64,000 nt of DNA from Pseudactinotalea suaedae (GCF_009733815.1 NZ_WNXY01000004.1:1-64000); one strand, 5' to 3'; positions 16,598 through 24,673 are shown, counted from the stretch's first letter. Numbers and translations are program-made. The notes: generated by a model from the sequence alone, not told the origin.

Positions 16598-17820
16598 ACG
16601 CCCCGATCAGCGCCGACGACTACCGCGCGCGGCTGCTGGCGGACATCGCACCGGTCTCGAGGGCGCCGACTCCCCTGACCGACGCCCTCGGGCTCGTGCT
16701 CGCGACCGATCTGCTCGCCCGCGAGCAGATCCCGCCCTTCACCAACTCGGCGATGGACGGCTACGCCGTGATCGCGGCCGACGTCGCGGACGCGACGCCG
16801 GATCGTCCGCTCGTGCTCCCGGTGGCCGACGACATCCCCGCCGGCCGGACCGACCGGCTCACGCTGAGCCCGGGGACCGTGATGCGGATCATGACCGGAG
16901 CGCCGCTGCCCGACGGCGCGGACGCGATCGTCCCGGTCGAGGCGACCGACGGCGGGACCTCCTCCGTGGCGATCCGCCGGCCGGCGGCCACCGGTGCGCA
17001 CGTGCGCCGCGCCGGTGACGACCTCACGGTCGGCGACCTCGTGCTGCGCGCCGGGACGCGGCTGACCGCACGGCACCTGGGTGCGGCCGCGGCGGCGGGC
17101 CACGGCATCCTCGACCTCCACGCCCGCCCGCGTGTCGCGGTGATCTCGACCGGCTCCGAGCTGGTCGAGCCTGGACGGCCGCTGGCGTTCGGGCAGATCC
17201 CGGAGTCCAACAGCCACGTGCTCGCCGCCTCGGTGGCCGAGGCGGGGTGCCTGCCGGTCCGGGTGGCTGCCGTGCCGGACGAGGAGGACGCGCTGCGCGA
17301 GACGCTCGCGAGCCTCTCCCCGCAGGTCGACGCGATCATCCTCTCCGGCGGCGTCAGCGTCGGCGCCTACGACGTGGTCAAGGCCGTGCTGGCACCGCTG
17401 CCGACGATGTGGTTCGGACCTGTCGCGATGCAGCCGGGCAAGCCGCAGGGGTCGGGACGGCTCGAGGACGGCACGCTCGTGATCACGCTGCCCGGGAACC
17501 CGGTCAGCGTCTACGTCTCGTTCGAGGTGTTCGTGCGGTCCGCGCTGCGGCGCCTCGCCGGCGAGCTCGCCGTCGAGCCCCGGTTCCTGCCCGCGCGGGC
17601 CGCCGTCGACTGGACGAGCCCCGCCGGGCGCGAGCAGTACATGCCGGTGACGATCAGCCACGAGGGCATCACGCCGCTGGTGCACCCGGCGTCCAGGCGT
17701 GGGTCCGGCAGCCACCTGGTGGGCGGCCTGGCCGGTGCCGACGGCCTCGCCCGGGTGCCCGCGGCGGTCACCGAGGTGCGCGCCGGAGACGAGATCCACG
17801 TCCTGGAGGGAGCACGATGA
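16594..17820 (+). CDS. moeA: Molybdopterin molybdenumtransferase MoeA
   Basis: A 408-residue protein that inserts molybdate into adenylylated molybdopterin. Family features include ALGLVLATDLLAREQIPPF, NSAMDGYAV, TGAPLPDGADAIVPVE, ISTGSELVEPG, SGGVSVGAYDVV and LPGNPVSVYVSFEVF. Length matches MoeA/gephyrin-E proteins. The ATG at 16594 overlaps the moeZ stop (ATGA), so translation is coupled; an upstream in-frame ATG inside moeZ is rejected. A Mog-type MPT adenylyltransferase would be needed as partner, for which the MoaB/MogA-like protein at 22620 is a candidate. Confidence 0.95.
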   Translation: MNAPISADDYRARLLADIAPVSRAPTPLTDALGLVLATDLLAREQIPPFTNSAMDGYAVIAADVADATPDRPLVLPVADDIPAGRTDRLTLSPGTVMRIMTGAPLPDGADAIVPVEATDGGTSSVAIRRPAATGAHVRRAGDDLTVGDLVLRAGTRLTARHLGAAAAAGHGILDLHARPRVAVISTGSELVEPGRPLAFGQIPESNSHVLAASVAEAGCLPVRVAAVPDEEDALRETLASLSPQVDAIILSGGVSVGAYDVVKAVLAPLPTMWFGPVAMQPGKPQGSGRLEDGTLVITLPGNPVSVYVSFEVFVRSALRRLAGELAVEPRFLPARAAVDWTSPAGREQYMPVTISHEGITPLVHPASRRGSGSHLVGGLAGADGLARVPAAVTEVRAGDEIHVLEGAR

Positions 17821-18293
17821 ACCACCCACGGCGGTTCACCCACATCGACAGCACCGGCGCGGCGCGCATGGTCGACGTCACCGAGAAGCAGCCGACCGTG
17901 CGCTCCGCGACGGCGTCCGCACTGGTCGCGTGCGCGCCGCAGGTGGTGGCGGCGCTGCGGGAGGACACCGTTCCGAAGGGCGACGTGCTGGCGGTCGCCC
18001 GGATCGCCGGGATCGCGGCCGCGAAGAAGACCCCCGACCTGCTGCCGCTGGCGCACGTGATCGGGGTGCACGGGGCCGTCGTCGACGTCCAGATCACCGA
18101 CGAGGGTGTCGCGATCCGCGCGACCGTGCGCACCGCCGACCGGACCGGCGTCGAGATGGAGGCGCTCACGGCCGCCTCGGTGGCGGCGCTCGCCGTCGTC
18201 GACATGGTCAAGGCGCTCGACAAGGGCACCGAGATCGCGCACGTGCGCCTGGAGGCCAAGACCGGCGGCAAGTCCGGCGACTGGACCCGCTGA
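17817..18293 (+). CDS. moaC: Cyclic pyranopterin monophosphate synthase MoaC
   Basis: A 158-residue protein acting after MoaA in the first step of molybdopterin biosynthesis, producing cyclic pyranopterin monophosphate. Family motifs are FTHIDSTGAARMVDVTEK, KGDVLAVARIAGIAAAKKT, LLPLAHVIG (substrate His) and GVEMEALTAASVAAL, ending in KTGGKSGDW. The ATG overlaps the moeA stop (ATGA). Length is typical. The partner MoaA is encoded not in this operon but at 21171 on the other strand. Confidence 0.96.
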   Translation: MNHPRRFTHIDSTGAARMVDVTEKQPTVRSATASALVACAPQVVAALREDTVPKGDVLAVARIAGIAAAKKTPDLLPLAHVIGVHGAVVDVQITDEGVAIRATVRTADRTGVEMEALTAASVAALAVVDMVKALDKGTEIAHVRLEAKTGGKSGDWTR

Positions 18294-18296
18294 CCG

Positions 18297-18920
18297 ATGT
18301 CGCGGCCCGGGGACCCGCCGTCGCTCGACGCGGTCGTGCTCGCGGGCGGCCGCAGCACCCGGCTCGAGGGGCAGGACAAGGCGACCCTGCTGCTGGAGGG
18401 GGCGCGCCTGGTCGACCGCGCGGTCGCGGCCGCCCGTGCCGCGGGTGCGCGGCGGTGCGTGGTGGTCGGTCCGGATTCGCTGGAACCGGGGGTCGCGGTG
18501 GTGCAGGAGCGGCCGCCCTTCGGCGGCCCGGTGGCCGGGCTCGGCGCCGGCCTCGCGGCCCTGGGCCCCTCCGAGCAGTGCTCGACGGCGGTGCTCGTGC
18601 TCGCCTGTGACCTCGCCGACCCGGTGGCGGCCGTGGGCGCGCTGACGGCGGTGTGGGTCGCGGGCGTGACGGAGGCCGGTGCCCATCTCGTGGACGAGAC
18701 GGGGCGACCGCAGTGGCTGGCCGGGATCTACCGCCGCAGCGCGCTGGACGCCGCGCTCGCCGAGCTCGGCGACCCCGCGGGGCGGTCGGCGCGCCGGCTG
18801 CTGTCCGGGCTGGCGCTCCGGCCCGTCGAGGCGCCCGCTTCTGCGACGGCGGACATCGACACCTGGGAGGATCTGAGCATCGCCCGCCGTCGCCGAGCTC
18901 GAGGAGGCACCGATGAGTGA
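18297..18920 (+). CDS. mobA: Molybdenum cofactor guanylyltransferase (MobA-like NTP transferase)
   Basis: A 207-residue nucleotidyltransferase. The GTP-binding loop is LAGGRSTRLEGQDKATL near residues 16-32, with the lysine after QD conserved, and the middle contains RPPFGGPVAGLGAGL and ACDLADP (metal-binding Asp). It should convert Mo-molybdopterin to the guanine-dinucleotide form used by DMSO-reductase-type enzymes; MocA-like cytidylyl transfer is an alternative. It follows moaC after three bases, and its 3' end overlaps the next ATG by eight bases. Confidence 0.88.
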   Translation: MSRPGDPPSLDAVVLAGGRSTRLEGQDKATLLLEGARLVDRAVAAARAAGARRCVVVGPDSLEPGVAVVQERPPFGGPVAGLGAGLAALGPSEQCSTAVLVLACDLADPVAAVGALTAVWVAGVTEAGAHLVDETGRPQWLAGIYRRSALDAALAELGDPAGRSARRLLSGLALRPVEAPASATADIDTWEDLSIARRRRARGGTDE

Positions 18921-19167
18921 CCTGCCCCCGATCCAGTCCTGGGTCGAGCACCTGTGCACGACCCTGGGGGTGGACAGCTCCGCCGTCGAGCTGCGCGCCC
19001 TGCTCGACATGACCCGGGACGTCGCGCACCACGTCGACCGCCCGGCCGCTCCCGTGAGCGCGTTCATCGTCGGTCTCGCCGCGGCCCGCCAGGGCGGGAC
19101 GCCGGAGGCCGTGCGGGTGGCGTGCGGACGTGCCAGCGAGGCGGCGCTCGCGTGGGAGGCGTCATGA
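18913..19167 (+). CDS. DUF6457 small protein in molybdopterin operon
   Basis: An 84-residue mainly helical acidic protein (LPPIQSWVEHLCTTLGVDSS; DMTRDVAHHVDRPAAPVSAF). It resembles small DUF6457 proteins that actinobacteria encode beside mobA-type genes; their role is not established. It overlaps mobA by eight bases and moaD by four, so it is made together with the cofactor enzymes and may help the guanylyltransferase or a molybdoenzyme. No membrane segment or signal peptide is visible. One cysteine near residue 15 and one near residue 71 do not form a clear metal site. Confidence 0.75.
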   Translation: MSDLPPIQSWVEHLCTTLGVDSSAVELRALLDMTRDVAHHVDRPAAPVSAFIVGLAAARQGGTPEAVRVACGRASEAALAWEAS

Positions 19168-19403
19168 CCCAGGTGCGCTACTTCGCGGCTGCCGCCGAGG
19201 CGGCCGGTACCCCGAGCGAGGCGATCCACGCGGGCACGCTCGGTGACCTGCGTGCGCGGATGATCGCGGCCCACGGGCCGGATCTCGAGCGCGTGCTCGC
19301 CCGCTGCGCGGTGCTGGTCGACGGCCGGCGGGTGGACGACCCGGAGGCACCGATCGCCGACGCCGACGTGGTCGACATCCTGCCGCCCTTCGCGGGCGGC
19401 TGA
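19164..19403 (+). CDS. moaD: Molybdopterin synthase sulfur-carrier subunit MoaD
   Basis: A 79-residue ubiquitin-fold protein ending in the required Gly-Gly (DILPPFAGG). MoeZ adenylates and thiocarboxylates this terminus, and MoaD then donates sulfur within molybdopterin synthase with MoaE (22190). The N-terminus TQVRYFAAAAEAAG is typical of MoaD. The ATG overlaps the upstream stop (ATGA). It is the last gene of the plus-strand operon, three bases before the convergent phosphatase gene; no terminator hairpin is visible in between. Confidence 0.93.
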   Translation: MTQVRYFAAAAEAAGTPSEAIHAGTLGDLRARMIAAHGPDLERVLARCAVLVDGRRVDDPEAPIADADVVDILPPFAGG

Positions 19404-19406
19404 TCC

Positions 19407-20198
19407 TCAGGAGCCGAACGCGTCCCCGAGGGCGGCCCGGACGCCGTCGGCGACCGCCGGGCTGGCGGCACCCACCAGCCACGGCCGGGGGTCGGCGGGA
19501 CGGTAGCTGCTGCCGTCGGGCCGCTGGATCGTCCCGCCCACCTCGCCGATCAGGAGCTGGCCGGGCGCGTGGTCCCACGGCTTGCCGTGCGCGAACACGA
19601 TGAAGTCCACGTCGCCCGCGGCGAGGTGGGAGTAGTCGACGCCGGCGCAGAACCATGTCTCGCCGACCGCCGTCAGCCCGTCGAAGTGACCGTCACGGAT
19701 CTGCGTCTGGGAGCTGATGCCGCGCCAGCTGGTCGTGTCGTCCGCGACCTCGAGGGTCGGCAGCCGCTCGCCGTTGCGGTAGGCGCCGGCACCCTTCTCG
19801 GCCACGAACGCCAGCTGGTGCTCGGGCTGCCAGATCCAGCTGCGGACGACCTCGCCGGAGCGCAGCTCGGCGACCATCACCGCGTGGTCGGGCTTGCCGT
19901 GCACGAAGTTCCAGGTGCCGTCGATCGGGTCGATCGTGAAGGAGTGCTCGGCGGTGGCGAAGGCGGCCAGGAGGCTGGGGTCGGCTGCGGCAGCCTCCTC
20001 GCCCAGGATCATGGCGTCCGGGTAGGCGCGCCGGAGCGCGGCCGTGATCACCTCCTCCGACTCGCGGTCGGCGACGGTCACGAGGTCACCGGGGTGGTCC
20101 TTCTCGAACACCTCACCCTCGGCGAGCGCGCGGAAGCGCGGGGTGATCACGTCGATCGCGGTCTGGCGCAGCAGGTCCAGGACGGCTTGGGTCTCCAC
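19407..20198 (-). CDS. Inositol monophosphatase family protein
   Basis: A 263-residue member of the Li+-sensitive phosphatase superfamily. Metal-binding motifs are GEEAAA (Glu), DPIDGTWNFVHG and the C-terminal WDHAPGQLLIGEVGG. It dephosphorylates a sugar or inositol phosphate, or possibly histidinol phosphate or 3'-phosphoadenosine 5'-phosphate; sequence alone does not decide. The start is GTG with TAACGT eight bases upstream, so a near-leaderless mRNA is likely. Divergent from nothing close; upstream neighbours are a small unknown protein and a histidine phosphatase in the same direction. Confidence 0.88.
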   Translation of the reverse strand: METQAVLDLLRQTAIDVITPRFRALAEGEVFEKDHPGDLVTVADRESEEVITAALRRAYPDAMILGEEAAAADPSLLAAFATAEHSFTIDPIDGTWNFVHGKPDHAVMVAELRSGEVVRSWIWQPEHQLAFVAEKGAGAYRNGERLPTLEVADDTTSWRGISSQTQIRDGHFDGLTAVGETWFCAGVDYSHLAAGDVDFIVFAHGKPWDHAPGQLLIGEVGGTIQRPDGSSYRPADPRPWLVGAASPAVADGVRAALGDAFGS

Positions 20199-20235
20199 GT
20201 ACGACCACGTTAGTCCAGCGGGGCCGTGGTGGAGC

Positions 20236-20571
20236 TCACCCGATTTCGGTGACCGCGCGCATGCGCCCGCGGACGAACGGCAGCACCGGTGCCCGGTACT
20301 CGATCGCCGGCGGGTGCTCGGGCTCGAGCACGAGCTCGGCCTGCCCGAAGCGCCAGAGCCGGTTGAAGAGGAACGCTCCGAACGACACGGCCTCGTCGGC
20401 CGGCACCCGCCAGGTCCCGAGCCCCCACTGGACCGGTTGCGTGCGCCCTGCGATCACGAGCGTCGGCCTGACGAACCCGTACAGCGCGAACCACGGCTTG
20501 CGCATCGTGATCTCGATCCGACGGCTCGCCCGGGGCTCCTCGATCACGAGGTGCGTGCCGGGATGTTCCAC
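20236..20571 (-). CDS. Small protein of unknown function
   Basis: A 111-residue protein I cannot assign. It is beta-rich and basic at its start (THLVIEEPRASRRIEITMRK) with several aromatic residues (WFALYGFV, WGLGTW, FNRLWRFG) and no signal peptide. The GTG start overlaps the end of the upstream histidine phosphatase gene by 28 bases, so the two are probably co-translated. Some of the text (RKPWFALYGFVRPTLVI, VQWGLGTWRVP) looks like a compact beta-sandwich. Codon use is like its neighbours, which supports a real gene. Confidence 0.65.
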   Translation of the reverse strand: MEHPGTHLVIEEPRASRRIEITMRKPWFALYGFVRPTLVIAGRTQPVQWGLGTWRVPADEAVSFGAFLFNRLWRFGQAELVLEPEHPPAIEYRAPVLPFVRGRMRAVTEIG

Positions 20572-21158
20572 GCGCGGATCGCGGGTTCCTCGCGCTCGTA
20601 CTCGAGCACGCTGAGCGACCCCGCGTCCAGGAGCAGCTTCGCGCCCATGCGCGGCTCCTGCTGCAGGAACACGGTGGCGAGCACGCGCGAGTAGTGGCCG
20701 TGACCGACCAGGGCGACATCGCCGTCGGCCATGGCCTCCAGGGCGCGCTTGACCACCCGGGAGGCGCGTCCGGCGACCTCCTCGACGGTCTCGCCGGGGG
20801 TCTCGCCCGGCACCACGCCGTCACGGAACACGCTCCAGTCGTAGCCGAGCTCCTCCCGGATCTCCGGCGTGGTGCGGCCCTCGTAGCCGCCGTAGTCCCA
20901 CTCCAGGAGGTCCTCGTCGAGCTCGGGGGTCAGGCCCGCGAGCTCGGCCGTGCGGTAGGCCCGCTGCAGCGGCGAGCTGAGCGTGAGCACGAAGCTGAAG
21001 TCGGCGAGCGCCTGCGCGACCGCGCGCGCCTGGTCCTCGCCATGGGGTGTCAGGGGGATGTCCGTGCGGCCGGTGTGCTGGCCGGAGCGGGACCACTCAG
21101 TCTCGCCGTGCCGGAGGAGCACGAGGCGTCCGGACGGCGTCGTACGCATCACTGTCAC
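20544..21158 (-). CDS. Histidine phosphatase family protein (phosphoglycerate mutase-like)
   Basis: A 204-residue enzyme with the catalytic LRHGETEWS motif at residues 14-22, a second acidic element EWDYGGYEGRTTPEI, and the distal histidine in LVGHGHYSRVL. The family removes phosphate through a phosphohistidine; substrates in actinobacteria include phosphoglycerate, glucosyl-3-phosphoglycerate and other small phosphoesters. The start is GTG 21158, preceded six bases upstream by CATGCT; ATG 21149 is an alternative. It overlaps the small gene downstream and is 12 bp from the convergently ordered moaA end. Confidence 0.87.
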   Translation of the reverse strand: MTVMRTTPSGRLVLLRHGETEWSRSGQHTGRTDIPLTPHGEDQARAVAQALADFSFVLTLSSPLQRAYRTAELAGLTPELDEDLLEWDYGGYEGRTTPEIREELGYDWSVFRDGVVPGETPGETVEEVAGRASRVVKRALEAMADGDVALVGHGHYSRVLATVFLQQEPRMGAKLLLDAGSLSVLEYEREEPAIRAWNIPARTS

Positions 21159-21170
21159 GGCACCAGCATG

Positions 21171-22193
21171 TCAGCCGCCGATGGCGGACATCGGCCGATC
21201 GGGCTGCAGGAAGCCCGGCTCGTCGATGCCGTGGCCGGGAAGCTTGCCGACGATGCAGGTGTGCATGAGCTGCGCCAGGTCGTCGTCGGTGCCGCCGCCG
21301 CGCATGAGCCCGGCGAGGTCGGACTCGGTCCGGGCGAACAGGCAGTTGCGGAGCTGGCCGTCGGCCGTGAGCCTGACCCGGTCGCACGCGCCGCAGAACG
21401 GGCGCGTCACCGATGCGATCACGCCCACGGTGCTCGGCCCGCCGTCGACCTGGAACCGCTCCGCGGGGGCGGCGCCGCGGCCGGGCAGCTCGGTCAGCAT
21501 GAACTCCTGCGCGAGCGCGTCGAGGATCTCCTCACCGGTGACCATCTCGGGTCGCGACCAGACGTGGCCGGCGTCGAGAGGCATCTGCTCGATGAAGCGC
21601 AGCTCGAGGCCCCGCTCGACGGCGTAGCGCAGCAGGTCGGTCAGCTCGCCGTCGTTGACGCCCCGCATGGCGACCGCGTTCAGCTTGATCGGCGCGAAGC
21701 CTGCGGCGATGGCGGCGTCGATGCCCTCGAGGGTGTCGTCGAGACGGTCGCGGCGGGTCAGCGAGTGGAACACCTCGCGCTGCAGCGTGTCGAGGCTGAT
21801 GTTGAGGCGGGTCAGCCCGGCGTCCTTCAGCCTCCCGGCGAGCGTGGGCAGCCTGAGCGCGTTGGTGGTCATCGAGACCTCCAGCGGACCCTGCTCGCCC
21901 TCGATGGCGGCCATGCGGGCGACGACGTCGACGACGTCGGGCCGCAGCAGCGGCTCACCCCCGGTCAGCCGCACCTCGACGATCCCCAGTGCTGCAGCGA
22001 TCTCGGCGGCCCGGACCAGCTCGTCGGTGGTGAGGATGTTCTCGCGCGCCAGCCACGGCACGCCCTCGGCGGGCATGCAGTAGGTGCAGCGGAGGTTGCA
22101 GACGTCGGTCAGCGAGATCCGCAGGTCGCGGTGCACGCGCCCGTGGCGGTCGACCAGCGGGCCCCGCAGGCCCTCGGAGACCTGGACGCTCAT
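21171..22193 (-). CDS. moaA: GTP 3',8-cyclase MoaA
   Basis: A 340-residue radical-SAM enzyme that starts molybdopterin biosynthesis from GTP. The N-terminal [4Fe-4S] site is CNLRCTYC (near residues 30-37), and the C-terminal cluster cysteines are in PFCGACDRV and LRNCLFA. The chain ends in the Gly-Gly tail known to be needed for activity in MoaA. I chose ATG 22193, overlapping the moaE stop (ATGA), rather than the upstream in-frame ATG within moaE. Last gene of the moaB-moaE-moaA operon; its partner MoaC is in the other operon. Confidence 0.96.
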   Translation of the reverse strand: MSVQVSEGLRGPLVDRHGRVHRDLRISLTDVCNLRCTYCMPAEGVPWLARENILTTDELVRAAEIAAALGIVEVRLTGGEPLLRPDVVDVVARMAAIEGEQGPLEVSMTTNALRLPTLAGRLKDAGLTRLNISLDTLQREVFHSLTRRDRLDDTLEGIDAAIAAGFAPIKLNAVAMRGVNDGELTDLLRYAVERGLELRFIEQMPLDAGHVWSRPEMVTGEEILDALAQEFMLTELPGRGAAPAERFQVDGGPSTVGVIASVTRPFCGACDRVRLTADGQLRNCLFARTESDLAGLMRGGGTDDDLAQLMHTCIVGKLPGHGIDEPGFLQPDRPMSAIGG

Positions 22194-22627
22194 GCCGATC
22201 CCACCCAGGTGTGCGAGCCGTCGGCGAGGACCTGCTTCTTCCACACCGGCAGCTCGGCCTTGACGGCCTCGACCAGCGCGCGGCAGGCCTCGAACGCCAT
22301 GTCGCGGTGCGCGTCTGCGGCAGCGACGACGATGGCGACGTCACCGACCCGCAGGGTCCCGGTGCGGTGGCTCACGGCGAGCCGCACGCCCTCGAACCGT
22401 TCGGCCACGCGGTGCGCGATCGCCGTCAGCGCCGACGTCGCGTCGGGATGCGCCGAGTACTCGAGCTCGACGACCTCGCCCGCAGCGTCGGGGCTGTGGT
22501 CGCGGACGGTGCCCACGAACGAGGCGACGGCGCCGACCGCCGAGGTGAGGACGACGTCGAGGTGAGCTCCGACGTCGAGCGCCTCGTCGCGGAGCTCGGC
22601 GAGCACGACCAGACCGGGCTCAGCCAT
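22190..22627 (-). CDS. moaE: Molybdopterin synthase catalytic subunit MoaE
   Basis: A 145-residue protein that with thiocarboxylated MoaD sulfurates cyclic pyranopterin monophosphate. Family signatures are GAVASFVGTVRDHSP, ELEYSAHPDAT, VSHRTGTLRVGDVAIVV, and the lysine-rich active site AVKAELPVWKKQVLADG. ATG 22627 gives an eight-base overlap with moaB; GTG 22636 would add three residues. It lies in an operon with moaB upstream and moaA downstream. Confidence 0.95.
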   Translation of the reverse strand: MAEPGLVVLAELRDEALDVGAHLDVVLTSAVGAVASFVGTVRDHSPDAAGEVVELEYSAHPDATSALTAIAHRVAERFEGVRLAVSHRTGTLRVGDVAIVVAAADAHRDMAFEACRALVEAVKAELPVWKKQVLADGSHTWVGSA

Positions 22628-23102
22628 GGTCGCCACCGTCCAGCTGTGCGAGGAGATGTTCCAGCAGCGGCACCACGACCGCCAGCGTGTCGGTGACGCC
22701 GCCGGGCGACCCCGGCGCGTTGATCACGACGGCCCCGCCCAGGGTGCCGACGAGACCACGGCTGAGCAACGCCGTCGGGACGGTGTGGGAACCGACACGG
22801 CGGATCTCCTCGGCGATGCCGGGGAGTGTGCGCTCCAGCAGGGCTGCCGTCGCCTCGGGCGTGAGGTCACGCGGCCCGACGCCGGTCCCGCCTGCCGTGA
22901 CCACGACCCGGGCGCCCTCGGCGACGGCGGCCGCGAGCGCCTGCTGGACGCTCTCGACACCGTCGGGCACCACCCGGACGCCGTCGACGGCGTAGCCCGC
23001 CTCGGTGAGCAGGGTCGCGGCGTGAGGTCCGGAGCGGTCCTCGGCCGCGCTGGTCGAGCAACGGTCCGAGACCGTGATCACGACCGCGCGGGGGCTGCTC
23101 AT
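22620..23102 (-). CDS. moaB: MoaB/Mog-family molybdopterin adenylyltransferase-like protein
   Basis: A 160-residue MoaB/MogA-fold protein. Typical elements are AVVITVSDRCSTSAAEDRSG, VVPDGVESVQQAL, VVVTAGGTGVGPRDLTPEAT and LPGSPGGVTD-like INAPGSPGGV. It likely adenylylates molybdopterin before MoeA inserts molybdenum. ATG 23102 is chosen because TACTCT lies seven bases upstream as a -10 box; a longer in-frame start would enter the divergent HD-protein promoter. First gene of the minus-strand moaB-moaE-moaA operon. Confidence 0.92.
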   Translation of the reverse strand: MSSPRAVVITVSDRCSTSAAEDRSGPHAATLLTEAGYAVDGVRVVPDGVESVQQALAAAVAEGARVVVTAGGTGVGPRDLTPEATAALLERTLPGIAEEIRRVGSHTVPTALLSRGLVGTLGGAVVINAPGSPGGVTDTLAVVVPLLEHLLAQLDGGDHG

Positions 23103-23109
23103 CTCGCCA

Positions 23110-23115
23110 AGAGTA
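23110..23115 (-). promoter_or_regulatory. -10 box for moaB-moaE-moaA
   Basis: Read on the minus strand the hexamer is TACTCT, seven bases before ATG 23102, with no Shine-Dalgarno. It fits the leaderless promoter pattern. No molybdopterin riboswitch-like structure fits in the 96-bp divergent gap. Confidence 0.45.
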
Positions 23116-23198
23116 TGCGCCTGCAGGGCGGACCCGATGTCATCTGCCCGGCGTACCATGGCACGGCCCGACAGGCGGGACGAGGGGATGAGCACACG

Positions 23199-24206
23199 GT
23201 GGGTAGCACCGAAGCGCCGCAGTGGCTGTTGTCAGCGTGGCGGCGCAGCGTCGAAGCGGTGGGCGCCACAGCCGACCGAGCAGCGATCGAGAGCACCGGT
23301 CAGGCGCTGATCGAGCGGTGGACCTCCGAGGAGCGTGTCCACCACAACCTCAAGCGGCTGATCGCCGTGCTGGCGCGGGTGGACGAGCTCGCCGCCGAGA
23401 CGCACCAGCCCGATGTCGTGCGGCTCGCGGCGTGGTATCACGGCGCCGTCTTCACGAGCGCTGCGCCGAGCGCCTACGCGCACCGGGGCGGCGCCGATGC
23501 CGAGGCGTCGGCGGAGCTGGCCCGCAGCGAGCTGGGTGCGCTCGGCGTCCCCGAGAAGGCGATCGAGCGGATCGGCACACTGATCCAGTACCTCTCGCGG
23601 CACGTGGCGCCGGGCAACGACATCGACGCCCAGGCCCTGTGCGACGCCGATCTCGGTGGTCTGGCGGCCGAGCCGCAGCGGTATGAGGCCTACCTGCGCG
23701 AGGTGCGCGAGGAGTACAGCCACATCCCCGATCGCGACTACGTCGAGGCCAGGCTGGCGATCATCGGCCGGCTGCTGGAACGGCGGACGCTGTTCGCCAG
23801 CCCGCTCGGGCACGGCTGGGAGAACGCGGCGCGCGACAACCTGCGGGCCGAGCGGGCACGCCTGGAGATCGAGCTCACGACGCTGCCGGAACGCGGTGAG
23901 GGCGAGGAGTCGCACGTCGCCGAGATGGTCGCCGCGAAGATGGCGGTGCTCGGTGAGGGTCCCGCCGAGGCCGGCCCGGTGACCGAGCCCGCGCCGTTGA
24001 CGGCTGCCGATCGTGTCGACGTCGCGCGCCGTGCCGCACGCGAGCGTGCCGGTGAGCGCCGCGCGGCGGCAGAAGCCGACCGCGAGCGGCGGCAGCGCGA
24101 GAAGGCCGAGCGCGCCGAGCGCAAGGCCCGCGAGCGCGAGGCGGCCCGCCGTGGCCGCGCCGCCGACGACGACGGCTCGTCGATGTCGAGGCCGCCCACC
24201 CGCTGA
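23199..24206 (+). CDS. HD-fold protein with degenerate HD motif and long charged tail
   Basis: A 335-residue relative of the small metal-dependent phosphohydrolase family that also includes the protein at 24674. The shared core has HHNLKRL, AAWYHGAVF, SAELARSEL, YLSRH and LCDADLGGL, but the catalytic His-Asp pair is His81-Gly82, so the metal-binding Asp is lost. Residues after about 265 form a very charged Arg/Glu/Ala helix (REKAERAERKAREREAARR), probably a coiled coil or single alpha-helix. It may therefore be a non-catalytic binding protein. The GTG start follows GAGGGG by 11 bases; the open frame upstream is antisense to moaB and not used. Divergent from moaB. Confidence 0.75.
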   Translation: MGSTEAPQWLLSAWRRSVEAVGATADRAAIESTGQALIERWTSEERVHHNLKRLIAVLARVDELAAETHQPDVVRLAAWYHGAVFTSAAPSAYAHRGGADAEASAELARSELGALGVPEKAIERIGTLIQYLSRHVAPGNDIDAQALCDADLGGLAAEPQRYEAYLREVREEYSHIPDRDYVEARLAIIGRLLERRTLFASPLGHGWENAARDNLRAERARLEIELTTLPERGEGEESHVAEMVAAKMAVLGEGPAEAGPVTEPAPLTAADRVDVARRAARERAGERRAAAEADRERRQREKAERAERKAREREAARRGRAADDDGSSMSRPPTR

Positions 24207-24341
24207 GGCGGCTGTCCACAGGTGCGCCCCGATGCACCACCGTCCACAGCACCCCCTTCCCCGACCGGCGCGTGACCGGCTCCGTCCCTAGCGTCGCTGC
24301 ATCGGCGTCGAACAACGACGCCACGGCGAAGGGATGGACAC

Positions 24342-24632
24342 ATGGCACGGTTCGAGGTCGACAGCGGCGAGATCCTGCGGGCGGGCGGGAACGCACGCGC
24401 CTCGGCGGCGGCGATCCGCAGCGAGGTCAGCGCGATGATGGGGCACCTCGCGGCGCTGCAGGACTCCTGGCGCGGCAGCGCCTCGGCGGCCTTCAGCACC
24501 GTGCTCGCCGACTGGCGGGTCACGCAGCAGCAGGTGGAGAGCTCGCTGGACTCCATCGCCCTGTGCCTCGACGCCGGTTCTCGGCAGTACGAGGAGGCCG
24601 AGACCAGTGCGCTGCGGATGTTCGCGCGCTGA
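24342..24632 (+). CDS. WXG100-family protein (ESAT-6-like)
   Basis: A 96-residue all-helical protein with the WXG turn at Trp43-Arg-Gly45 (QDSWRGSASAAF), flanked by two amphipathic helices, exactly the WXG100 layout. Such proteins are secreted by type VII systems as helical-hairpin dimers. No EccC ATPase, EccB or other secretion gene is nearby, so it must use a system encoded elsewhere, or be a solitary regulator. The start follows AAGGGATGGACAC. It lies between the two HD-fold proteins, all on the plus strand, though spacing (135 and 41 bp) does not show an operon. Confidence 0.88.
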   Translation: MARFEVDSGEILRAGGNARASAAAIRSEVSAMMGHLAALQDSWRGSASAAFSTVLADWRVTQQQVESSLDSIALCLDAGSRQYEEAETSALRMFAR

Positions 24633-24661
24633 CGGCGGTCGCAGGGGGCTGCCGCGCGGCC

Positions 24662-24667
24662 TAGCCT
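24662..24667 (+). promoter_or_regulatory. -10 box for DUF4031-HD gene
   Basis: TAGCCT is followed by six bases and GTG 24674. No Shine-Dalgarno is present, so the mRNA is likely leaderless. Confidence 0.4.
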
Positions 24668-24673
24668 GGTCGG

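Noticed and set aside
23103-23198. Molybdenum cofactor riboswitch upstream of moaB
   Set aside because: The 96-bp divergent gap is too short, and the moaB mRNA appears leaderless.
24209-24250. GTCCACA repeats resembling DnaA boxes
   Set aside because: Only two partial matches, no cluster, no nearby dnaA or A+T-rich unwinding region; not an origin.
24342-24632. A type VII secretion locus around the WXG100 gene
   Set aside because: No ATPase, channel or mycosin genes are present; the protein is solitary.
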